A DNA stretch of 36,485 nucleotides from Candidatus Woesearchaeota archaeon CG11_big_fil_rev_8_21_14_0_20_43_8 (GTDB lineage: Archaea > Nanobdellota > Nanobdellia > Woesearchaeales > CG08-08-20-14): contig PCVE01000108.1 of the NCBI GenBank assembly GCA_002762705.1, forward strand, positions 1 through 36,485. Reading direction: 5' to 3'. Positions 17,127 to 25,511 of the stretch are shown here, in pieces. The notes under the pieces were generated by a model. It did no database searches. It saw nothing but the letters and a program-made list of their open reading frames with translations, and was not told the origin of the DNA. The position numbers were made by a program, and so were the translations under genes. Position 1 is the stretch's first letter, and every line of letters begins with the position of its first letter.

Positions 17127-17738
17127 ATGAGAAACAAGATCCGTATAGTTATGATGTGGCTTCTTCCAGTGATTCTGGTCGGTGGGGTGATATGGCCATA
17201 TCTTGGTTTTCTGGTACTTGGCATGATGGTGTTCTTCCTTGTGCTTTCTTATTTCAAAGGCAGATACTGGTGCGGCAACCTATGTCCACGAGGGACTTTC
17301 CTTGACAAGTATCTACGCAGATTCGCAAGGGATAGGCATGTCCCGAGATTGTTCAAGAACTCTACTTTCAGATGGAGCGTCTTCATTCTTCTTATGGCGT
17401 TCATGGTATTTCGTCTGTCCATAGCTTCAAGCGCAGCCGCCGTCGGGCTTGTCTTTGTCACGATGTGCCTATTGACCACTGTGATAGCGATCCCTTTAGG
17501 TCTTGTGTTCCGGGCAAGAAGCTGGTGCGCGGTATGTCCGATGGGTACGCTTCAAGGGACATTGTCGAAGAGAAAGCATGCAGTCGAACTGAATAGCGAG
17601 TGCGCAGGATGTGGTGTCTGCAAGATAAAATGCCCGATAAGCTCAGATCCCTCATCTGGTAAAGTGCATAGCCGTGATTGTATCAAGTGCGGCAAGTGCA
17701 GCACTGTCTGTTTCAAGGACGCCATACAGCATAATTAA
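17127..17738 (+). CDS. Membrane 4Fe-4S polyferredoxin (NapH/NosR/CcoG-like)
   Basis: Several TM helices, RYWCGNLCPRG and SWCAVCPMG loops, then CAGCGVCKIKCP and CIKCGKCSTVCF cluster motifs. Confidence 0.87.
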   Translation: MRNKIRIVMMWLLPVILVGGVIWPYLGFLVLGMMVFFLVLSYFKGRYWCGNLCPRGTFLDKYLRRFARDRHVPRLFKNSTFRWSVFILLMAFMVFRLSIASSAAAVGLVFVTMCLLTTVIAIPLGLVFRARSWCAVCPMGTLQGTLSKRKHAVELNSECAGCGVCKIKCPISSDPSSGKVHSRDCIKCGKCSTVCFKDAIQHN

Positions 17739-17790
17739 TTCGAAATTTTTTTAATTGGATCTTGCTTTTGATGATTAAAGAGGGATCATT

Positions 17791-18249
17791 ATGAAAAAAA
17801 CATTAGTCTCATTGGTTCTTGGAATGACACTTGCAACCTCAGGATGTGCTTTCACTTCTGTTTCAGATGCTTATTACGGAACTATTGATAATAATCAAGT
17901 CCAGATCGTGAATATCATCAGAAGATCCATGATATCAACAACGATGAAAGTGGGTACGAATGCAAAAAGTGCCGAATCTGAGGTGGAACTTATCCTATTT
18001 GATTACAGCACAGGTGAACTTGGAGATGAAGAGCAAGATTACATCATGATTGGTAAAAAAGACGGCCCATGTAAGCTATATACTCCTAGATTCATGAACG
18101 AAAATGATTTCCCACCAATAACTTTTGATTCGTCTTCTAAAAGTGGACTTGCATCTGAGACAAAAAAGTTGTTTGAGAGATATAATCCTCTTTTTCGTGA
18201 TTATCTTGTGAAAGCAGCAAGACAGATGACTGGACAATCGCAGAAATGA
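17791..18249 (+). CDS. Putative lipoprotein of unknown function
   Basis: MKKTLVSLVLGMTLATSGCAFTS: signal peptide with lipobox-like SGC; no recognised domain. Confidence 0.7.
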   Translation: MKKTLVSLVLGMTLATSGCAFTSVSDAYYGTIDNNQVQIVNIIRRSMISTTMKVGTNAKSAESEVELILFDYSTGELGDEEQDYIMIGKKDGPCKLYTPRFMNENDFPPITFDSSSKSGLASETKKLFERYNPLFRDYLVKAARQMTGQSQK

Positions 18250-18319
18250 TATTTGACAGAAATGAGCAGATAGATTTAAATAACTCACATCGCATTGCAA
18301 TCCATAGGGTGGATTAATT

Positions 18320-19174
18320 ATGTTTGAGATCACAGGTCTTGCAATACTTGATACATTCTCATGGGACGCAGTCTCTGAAAAATTGCTTTCTTATGTGCCA
18401 AGATTGATTGTCTCGGTGATCCTCTTTGCGATTGGTTATGTGTTCATCAGGATCGTGGATGCAGGGCTCGCAAAGATATTCAAGCGGACGAAGTTCGACA
18501 GGACACTTGAGATCTTCATACAGAAGACATCAGTCGGCATATTGTGGATGATCATAGCACTTATTGTGCTCTCGAATCTCGGAGTCAATGTCTCTGGTAT
18601 AATTGCGGGGCTTGGCATCATGGGCTTTGTCGTCGGCTTCGCTCTTAAAGATACTCTTGGCAATTTTGCCGCAGGACTTTTCATCCTTGCATACAAGCCA
18701 TTCCGTGTCGATGATTATGTCGATGTCGGTGGCGTGTCAGGGACAGTGAAAGAAGTCGGGCTTGCGGCGTGTGTGCTTCGGAGCCCTGATGGGATCAAGA
18801 TTACTGTCCCTAATTCAGAGATCTGGGGAAAGGCCATCATGAATTATACCGGCAACACAGTGCGATGTATCAGAAATCTTAATGTCGGCATCGGCTATGG
18901 CGATGATATCAAGAAAGCGAAGAAGATAATCATGGATATCATGAAGAAAGATTCTCGCATACTTCCTGATCCTGTGCCGGAAGTGGTTGTGATCGCTTTA
19001 GGTGATTCATCAGTCAATCTATCTGTCCGTCCTAGCGTCAAAAAAGAGGATTTCTGGGCAGTCTATTTCGACTTGATTGTGCAAATAAAAGAGATGTTCG
19101 ACAAGAACGGGATATCGATACCTTTCCCACAAAGAGATGTGCATATGTATCAGGAGAAGAAAAAGAAGAGATGA
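18320..19174 (+). CDS. mscS: MscS-family mechanosensitive ion channel
   Basis: VSGIIAGLGIMGFVVGFALKDTLGNFAAGLFILAYKPFRVDDYVDVGGVSGTVKEVGLAACVLRSPDGIKITVPNSEIWG. Confidence 0.95.
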   Translation: MFEITGLAILDTFSWDAVSEKLLSYVPRLIVSVILFAIGYVFIRIVDAGLAKIFKRTKFDRTLEIFIQKTSVGILWMIIALIVLSNLGVNVSGIIAGLGIMGFVVGFALKDTLGNFAAGLFILAYKPFRVDDYVDVGGVSGTVKEVGLAACVLRSPDGIKITVPNSEIWGKAIMNYTGNTVRCIRNLNVGIGYGDDIKKAKKIIMDIMKKDSRILPDPVPEVVVIALGDSSVNLSVRPSVKKEDFWAVYFDLIVQIKEMFDKNGISIPFPQRDVHMYQEKKKKR

Positions 19175-19212
19175 TTATTTTGTGTTCTCTGATTCCATAT
19201 GCAAGAGGATTA

Positions 19213-20214
19213 TCACAGGAACAGCGGCGCGATGGACTGGACCTTGTCGACAAGCGACTTGTCAGGTATCACCCAGGTATTGCTGTCAGACTCCCTGAGC
19301 AGGTTCTCGCTATGGCCTGCGTAAGGCCAAGCATTGAAATGCAGCCACTCTTCTCCTGATTCAACACCATAAGTCACTTCCAGAAGGGAATTCGCTGTAG
19401 TCATCTCATGGGGTCTTCGGTCTATTCTGTCGCCACGCATGCTTCCATATCTCACTGGATTGAAGATGTATGCGTTTATGACTGGTGATGCATCAGAATC
19501 CTGGTCATGCCACCATGGCTTTATCAGAAGCACGTCGCCGGCATGATCTGCAAGAGATCCGTAACTACCCAACTTATTCTTCCCTTTTTCCATATCAAAA
19601 TAAGTGATCCTCTCATATGGGAAAACCGTGCCACCGATTATCTGGGCAATGACAACAGGGTGCAGCAGGTGTTTTGGGTGGATATTCCCATGCCCCTTTA
19701 GTATTTTAGGGACATCCAGGATAGGGCGTCGATGACGTTTCCAGCCTTTTTTCATGTAATTGTCCCGGAAGAAGCCTACAATCTCTTCTAACTCTGGATA
19801 GTTCTTAGGCCCCCTTCCATCCTTTGTTCTTTTCAGCCATTTGTGCGGATCGATGCCTTCATTCAGAAGAAGCTGCTTCGCCCGCGCGAGAATCTGTGTT
19901 TCATCTTCTGGTGTGTGATGATAGAATAGCTGGTATTCTATCGCTTCGCAGTCTATCATGTCGAGGTCAAATCCGCTTCCCGACATGATGCATTTGTTTG
20001 ATTCAAAATTGTCAAGAACAAGCATGTAGTCACCATTGCCGTTTCGCATATTATATTTTGCTTTCAATGGCACAGCGATGTCCTTGCCATGCTTGTCTGT
20101 CATGGTCTTGCTAGATTCTATAAGTATCTGGTCGGTATCATACACAGTTATTGTGATGTTGTCGTCTATGATCCGTTTTACTTCTCTGTGCTCTAATGGT
20201 CGCATGTGTCTCAA
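19213..20214 (-). CDS. Hypothetical protein, no recognised family
   Basis: Uninterrupted 333-aa ORF with codon usage similar to its neighbours; starts MRHMRPLEHREVKRIIDDNITITVYDTDQILIESSK. Confidence 0.75.
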   Translation of the reverse strand: MRHMRPLEHREVKRIIDDNITITVYDTDQILIESSKTMTDKHGKDIAVPLKAKYNMRNGNGDYMLVLDNFESNKCIMSGSGFDLDMIDCEAIEYQLFYHHTPEDETQILARAKQLLLNEGIDPHKWLKRTKDGRGPKNYPELEEIVGFFRDNYMKKGWKRHRRPILDVPKILKGHGNIHPKHLLHPVVIAQIIGGTVFPYERITYFDMEKGKNKLGSYGSLADHAGDVLLIKPWWHDQDSDASPVINAYIFNPVRYGSMRGDRIDRRPHEMTTANSLLEVTYGVESGEEWLHFNAWPYAGHSENLLRESDSNTWVIPDKSLVDKVQSIAPLFL

Positions 20215-20274
20215 ACCTCTTTGGTATTTTGGGGTATGTTGATGTCAGTATTATACTTTGTGTTTATGTTCCCA

Positions 20275-20537
20275 CATCTTTTCGGCTCTGTAGAAAGTCG
20301 TCTTCTCCGGGAGATACATCTCATATTAGCTTCTAGCACGCTGACCAGATCCTCTGGTCAGCGTGCGCTTTTTTGCCCTGCCTGTCAGACCTTATATGCA
20401 TGATGGATCAAAAATAGCAGGGGCAGACAGTGTCTGGACCGCTTGAGGCGGCCCGGGACTCTGCCAAGAGGAGATATGAAAAGAATTATGCATCGATCAT
20501 CAAGACACGACTTTCTACAATGCCCATCTTTTCGGCT
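20275..20537. repeat. Nested repeats: 13-bp direct repeat CATCTTTTCGGCT flanking a 12-bp perfect inverted repeat TGTAGAAAGTCG / CGACTTTCTACA
   Basis: Direct repeat at 20275-20287 and 20525-20537; inverted repeat arms at 20289-20300 and 20508-20519. Confidence 0.85.
20336..20374 (+). terminator. Perfect 14-bp hairpin followed by a T-tract, terminator-like
   Basis: GCACGCTGACCAGA-TCC-TCTGGTCAGCGTGC followed by GCTTTTTT. Confidence 0.7.
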
Positions 20538-20619
20538 AATATGAAACCCTCTCCATTTATTTGTACAATTTAACACGAGAAAACGCATTATCTCGGCGGA
20601 TATGCAATATACATTCTGT

Positions 20620-20823
20620 CTATCGGCTTCGCTCCGTCCCGGAGGGACTAACGCTTCAGCCGTTCTATAGGCCAGGTCAAAACCCTTTGTGGCTTCCTAG
20701 ATTGCTTCTCCGAGCTTAGGTATTCAAGACGCGCCTTACGGCGCAGCAACAGGATCAGATGCCACAAAGCAGCTCGTAGGACGAAGTCCGAAGAGCGTAT
20801 TTATTGGATCTTGGCCCTTTTTT
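20620..20823 (+). ncRNA. Candidate structured non-coding RNA, identity unresolved
   Basis: Long-range pairs TTTGTGGC (20686-20693)/GCCACAAA (20761-20768) and GGCCAGG (20670)/CTTGGCC (20810-20816), internal hairpins CTAT-CGGC...GCCG-ttct-ATAG, GCGCC-TTAC-GGCGC, GCTCgtaGGACgaaGTCCgaaGAGC, ending in six T. No ORF. Confidence 0.5.
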
Positions 20824-20969
20824 AATAGTCTCTGCCGTCGATAAAACGACTGATCTCGTCGGAGATATAGTTCTTTAGTCTAGAGGGTTTCACATTAGCC
20901 CATCTTTTCCTAAACTTTAAATATCTCTTATCAATAAAACATATGATGATATATGAAGGGGTGCTAGAA

Positions 20970-22328
20970 ATGTCAGTATTCAGAGCATATGATATAAGGG
21001 GTGTATACCCGACAGAGATCAATGAAGATATCGCCTATGGTGTCGGAAGAGCGTTTGTCCTGTTCCTTAAATGCAAGACTGTTGTTATAGGAAGAGATAT
21101 GCGATTGTCATCAGACAGCATATTCGAAGCATTGGCTCGCGGCATAACAGACCAGGGCGCAGATGTGATAGATATAGGTCTCTGCTCGACACCGATGGAC
21201 TATTTCACGATCGCGAAATATGGCTATGACAGCGGTATAATGATAACTGCGTCGCATAACCCAAAAGAATACAACGGCCTGAAGCTGTCGAGAGCGAAAG
21301 CCATCCCGATCGGTGGAGACAGCGGCATGAAAGATGTCGAAGCATTATACAACAAGCATAAAGGTGGGAGTTGGCCTGATGCAGAAAATAAAGGCACAAT
21401 AATAAAAAAAGATATCGAAGATGATTATGTCGCGCATCTTCTTGATTTCATGGGCGGAAAGAAATTATCTAACATGAAGATCGCAGTAGACGCGGCAAAC
21501 GCTACAGGTGTGATCGAATTTGAGCACATGAAAAAATTGTCCGATGATACTGTCGAATACATCCCGCTCTATATGGAGATTGATGGCACATTCCCAAATC
21601 ATGAAGCGAATCCACTAAAAGAAGAGAATATGAAAGATGTCGCAAAAGCAGTAGTAGACAACAAAGCCCACATCGGCCTTGCCTTTGACGGCGACTGCGA
21701 CAGAGCTGGTTTTGTCGATGAAGATGGAAAAGTAGTATCGGCAGATTTCATCACGGCGCTCATCGCGCGTCAGTTCCTCTTAGAGAAGAAAGGAGAGAAG
21801 GTTCTCTATGATCTCCGTTGCAGTTGGGTGACAAAAGAAGAGATAGAGAAAGCTGGCGGAATACCTATGATGTGCAAAGTAGGCCACGCATTCATCAAAA
21901 GACAGCTTAGAGATGAAAACGCCGTCTTCGGCGGCGAGCTAGCAGGACATTTCTATTTCCGGGATAATTTTTTCACAGATTCTGGTATAATTGCTATCCT
22001 TCAGATGCTCAAATATGTCTCATCGGCGATCAAGGGCGGTACCACAGTGTCCCAACTTGTGGATCCAATGCGAAAGTATTTCTGTACAGGCGAGATCAAC
22101 ACAAAAGTGAAAGATCCAGACGCGATCTTAAAAGACCTGGAAGACAATTTCACAGAAGGCGCTTCGTTGGTTTCGCATCTTGACGGTATCAAGGTTGAGT
22201 TCGACGACTATTGGTACAATGTGAGGAAGAGCAATACCGAACCAGTTCTCAGACTCATCGTCGAAGGCAGGACAAAAGAAGTCATGGAACAGAGAAGAGA
22301 TGAGCTTCTCAATGTGATCCGCGGATAA
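20970..22328 (+). CDS. Phosphomannomutase/phosphoglucomutase
   Basis: FRAYDIRGVYPTEINEDIAYGVGRAF; GIMITASHNPKEYNGLKL; LAFDGDCDRAGFVDE; GELAGHFYFRDNFFTDSGI; RKSNTEPVLRLIVEG. Start at MSVFRAYD. Confidence 0.96.
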   Translation: MSVFRAYDIRGVYPTEINEDIAYGVGRAFVLFLKCKTVVIGRDMRLSSDSIFEALARGITDQGADVIDIGLCSTPMDYFTIAKYGYDSGIMITASHNPKEYNGLKLSRAKAIPIGGDSGMKDVEALYNKHKGGSWPDAENKGTIIKKDIEDDYVAHLLDFMGGKKLSNMKIAVDAANATGVIEFEHMKKLSDDTVEYIPLYMEIDGTFPNHEANPLKEENMKDVAKAVVDNKAHIGLAFDGDCDRAGFVDEDGKVVSADFITALIARQFLLEKKGEKVLYDLRCSWVTKEEIEKAGGIPMMCKVGHAFIKRQLRDENAVFGGELAGHFYFRDNFFTDSGIIAILQMLKYVSSAIKGGTTVSQLVDPMRKYFCTGEINTKVKDPDAILKDLEDNFTEGASLVSHLDGIKVEFDDYWYNVRKSNTEPVLRLIVEGRTKEVMEQRRDELLNVIRG

Positions 22329-22341
22329 GGGTTTGATCCAT

Positions 22342-22758
22342 TCAGCCGATCATTTTTTTTATCTCATCCTTTATTCCGATGATGATATCGTGGCCAAGAT
22401 CCTTCTTTTCATATGGCGCATAGTTTGCGTCCGGCCTTGGATCAATAAAATCTATTCCATGGAAATTGCGAACAGAATGATACCTTGGTATCAAGTGCCA
22501 GTGCAGATGACGTACAGTATTTCCAAGACAGGCGACATTTGGCCAGTCGTGGTTGTATAATCTCTTTATGGCAGAATCCCATGCAGGTATGATCAGTCCA
22601 AACAGCTCATCTCGTTCGACAGGATCCATGTCTATAATCCTCTCGGCGTCAGGTCGTTTTGCCCATGCCACACATCTTCCAAGATATGGGTATTGCTCTT
22701 TGTGGATATAGAGCCCCCATTTTTCATAATCCTTGATCAGCAGATGTTCATATCCCAT
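22342..22758 (-). CDS. HIT family protein
   Basis: NTVRHLHWHLIPRYH (histidine triad HLHWHL). Confidence 0.9.
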   Translation of the reverse strand: MGYEHLLIKDYEKWGLYIHKEQYPYLGRCVAWAKRPDAERIIDMDPVERDELFGLIIPAWDSAIKRLYNHDWPNVACLGNTVRHLHWHLIPRYHSVRNFHGIDFIDPRPDANYAPYEKKDLGHDIIIGIKDEIKKMIG

Positions 22759-22781
22759 GATTCTTTCTTTTTACCATTGCG

Positions 22782-25157
22782 CTAATGGTTACAGAGCGAG
22801 AACCCGCATCCTGGGCAGAGGCAACATCCTTCCTGGACAATCAAAGAGCTTTTGCATTCCGGACAGCTATCCGGCACTTTTCCAAAAGCGCTTGCCTGTT
22901 GTGGTTCTTTTTCAGGTTCAGGGATGCTTTTCAAATATACCTGATGAGCGGGCGTCGTCCCGAGAGATTCAGAGCTCTGCATGTTCGGCATGTCTGCAGT
23001 TATACGAGAATCTTTTTTTGGTTCAGCTTTCTTTTGTGCCTGCGCCACATTGTATATCATGTTGATCTTTTCGAGAAGCTCTGTCTGTTTCTCTTTTCTT
23101 GTCTCATTATCAATATTGAGAACTTGCTGGCTTCTTGACCTGTCACGGTATATCGTCACGCCTTTGCATCCGAGTTTGTATGCGAGCATATATGCGCTTT
23201 TGACATTGTCGACAGATGCGTTAGACGGGAAATTTATTGTCTTCGAGACCGCATTATCGATCTCTTCTTGGAACGCTCCCTGCATCTTTATATGCCATTC
23301 CGGCGATATGTCGTGCGATGTTATGAAAACATCTTTGATCTTTTCTGGGATAATCGGAATCTTTGAGATCGATCCAGTAAGAGCGACAAGCTCCATCAGC
23401 TCGTCAGAATAAAGGCCAGCTTCCCTGATGGTCTCCTCGAAATATTTGTTCACATAAAGAAGATCCTTCCCATCCATAACTCTCTTGATATAAGACAATG
23501 CAAAGAGCGGTTCTATCCCTGATGAACAGTCCGCGATCATGCTGATGGTTCCAGTCGGAGCGATTGTCGTAGTCGTCGCATTCCTCATCGGAGGAAGCCC
23601 TGGCTTGTCATAGATGCTGCCTTTGAAATTCAGGAATGGACCGCGTACTTTCGCAAGCTCCTGCGAAGCCTTCTTAGATTCATCTGAGATGAATTTCATG
23701 ATCTTGCCGCCCATCTTGACTCCTTCTTCAGAATTGTATGGTATGCCAAGCAATATCAGCATGTCAGCAAATCCCATGAGACCAAGCCCGATCTTCCTAT
23801 TTGCCTTTGTCATTTTCTCAATCTGCGGAAGGGGGAACTTGTTCATATCGATCACATTATCAAGGAAATGGACCGCGATATGCACGACTTTTCCAAGCCT
23901 TTCCCAATCGACTTTGCCGTTCTTGACCATCTTCGCAAGATTCAGAGAACCAAGATTGCATGATTCATAAGGCAGCAATGGCTGTTCGCCACATGGGTTT
24001 GTGCTCTCTATCTCGCCGACATGCGGTGTCGGATTATAGTCATTTATTCTGTCAAGGAAGACAATGCCTGGTTCTCCGTTTTTCCAGGCCATGGCCACGA
24101 TGAGGTCGAACACAGTCCTTGCAGACATCTTGCTAAGAGGTTCTTTTGTCCTTGGATTATAAAGATTATATTCTATGTCTTTCTCGACGGCATTCATAAA
24201 TTCATGCGTGAGTCCGACAGAGATATTGAAGTTGTTTAGCACATTCTCTTTCTCTTTGCATGTTATGAAATCCATGATATCTGGGTGATCTACTCTAAGG
24301 ATGCCCATGTTGGCGCCTCGTCTTTTCCCACCTTGCTTGATCACTTCTGTCGCAGCATCGAATACCCTCATGAAAGAGATCGGTCCGCTTGAGACGCCCT
24401 TTGTCGAATTGACGACATCGTTCTTCGGCCTCAATCTGGTGAAAGAGAATCCTGTCCCTCCGCCAGATTTATGTATGATCGCTGTGTTTTTTATGGTGTC
24501 GAAGATGCCTTCCATGGAATCCTCGACAGGCAGCACAAAGCATGCTGACAATTGCTGCAGATGATTGCCTGCATTCATCAGTGTCGGACTGTTGGGCATG
24601 AATTCAAGATTTGTCATGACCTCGTAGAATTCCATCATGGTTTTCTTGGTATCTGTGTTTTTGTCATATTTCTTGTCAGCTTTTGCGATGTTTTTCGCGA
24701 CACGGGTGAACAATTGTTCGGGAGTTTCGATGATCTCTCCAGATTCATTTTTGATAAGATATCTTTCCTTCAAAACTTTGAGCGCATTCATAGACAAGCT
24801 CGTATCGATGTTCTTTCCAAGGATAAGCGCGATCTCTTTTCGTAGCTCATTTCTTTTTTGTCTATACAAGATATATGCTTTCGCTGTCCTCACGTGACCT
24901 GTCTCGATAAGCACCCTTTCTACTATATCCTGTGTCTGTTCGACAGACGGCACAGTATGTCCATCATAGATCTCTTCGACCATCTCAGATACTTGCGATG
25001 CGAGTGTCTCTGCAAGCTTTCTGTCACTTCCACCGACGGCCACTGCCGCTTTGAAGATCGCAGTTGTGATTTTGTCTATATCGAATGGGACGACTCTGCC
25101 ATCCCTTTTTCTGATCTTAGAAATAGATCTCTTTTTTTTATCGCCAACCATGTTCAA
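22782..25157 (-). CDS. nrdJ: Adenosylcobalamin-dependent (class II) ribonucleotide reductase with N-terminal ATP-cone and C-terminal Cys motif
   Basis: ATP-cone [98 protein letters not shown]-terminal [25 protein letters not shown]. Confidence 0.95.
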   Translation of the reverse strand: MNMVGDKKKRSISKIRKRDGRVVPFDIDKITTAIFKAAVAVGGSDRKLAETLASQVSEMVEEIYDGHTVPSVEQTQDIVERVLIETGHVRTAKAYILYRQKRNELRKEIALILGKNIDTSLSMNALKVLKERYLIKNESGEIIETPEQLFTRVAKNIAKADKKYDKNTDTKKTMMEFYEVMTNLEFMPNSPTLMNAGNHLQQLSACFVLPVEDSMEGIFDTIKNTAIIHKSGGGTGFSFTRLRPKNDVVNSTKGVSSGPISFMRVFDAATEVIKQGGKRRGANMGILRVDHPDIMDFITCKEKENVLNNFNISVGLTHEFMNAVEKDIEYNLYNPRTKEPLSKMSARTVFDLIVAMAWKNGEPGIVFLDRINDYNPTPHVGEIESTNPCGEQPLLPYESCNLGSLNLAKMVKNGKVDWERLGKVVHIAVHFLDNVIDMNKFPLPQIEKMTKANRKIGLGLMGFADMLILLGIPYNSEEGVKMGGKIMKFISDESKKASQELAKVRGPFLNFKGSIYDKPGLPPMRNATTTTIAPTGTISMIADCSSGIEPLFALSYIKRVMDGKDLLYVNKYFEETIREAGLYSDELMELVALTGSISKIPIIPEKIKDVFITSHDISPEWHIKMQGAFQEEIDNAVSKTINFPSNASVDNVKSAYMLAYKLGCKGVTIYRDRSRSQQVLNIDNETRKEKQTELLEKINMIYNVAQAQKKAEPKKDSRITADMPNMQSSESLGTTPAHQVYLKSIPEPEKEPQQASAFGKVPDSCPECKSSLIVQEGCCLCPGCGFSLCNH

Positions 25158-25511
25158 CCCCTTTTTACTCCTCTTTTTTTTGAATGAAAAATTCTCTTCA
25201 CAAACGCCAATAAGCGAAGAGCATTACCTCTCTTTCTCCCATTTCCATACTAGAACCAAAAGGCTCTCTAAACAAGCAAACAACTAGTGAATAGTGCCCT
25301 TTTTCCAAATCCCCCACAAATCAGGGCATACTCTAGGATTCAAACATCCATAAAATATATCGTTTCTCGATGTTTATTAATGTTTGGTTAAGATTAATTG
25401 GTATCCGGTTTGATTTATATATATTTCCCGAATGCAAATTATATGTAGTATCCATTTCATTTTGATAGTCCTGTCTCAATGGATATATTGCAGTGGCACT
25501 GTCATTATCAT

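Noticed and set aside
17006-17305. 99-aa plus-strand ORF running through the G-rich repeat
   Set aside because: Overlaps the polyferredoxin in another frame and starts inside the GGGGTAT repeat; likely spurious.
20275-20537. Annotating the repeat layout as a MITE or insertion sequence
   Set aside because: The spacers between direct and inverted repeats differ (1 vs 5 nt), 13 bp is long for a target duplication, there is no transposase, and only one copy is seen in the window. Kept as a repeat and a hypothesis only.
20275-20823. RNase P RNA or SRP RNA
   Set aside because: TAGAAAGTC and ACAGAATG (minus strand) look superficially like RNase P conserved regions, but the surrounding elements do not fit. 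No GGAAGG/AGCAGCC-like SRP apical loop was found. Needs a covariance model scan.
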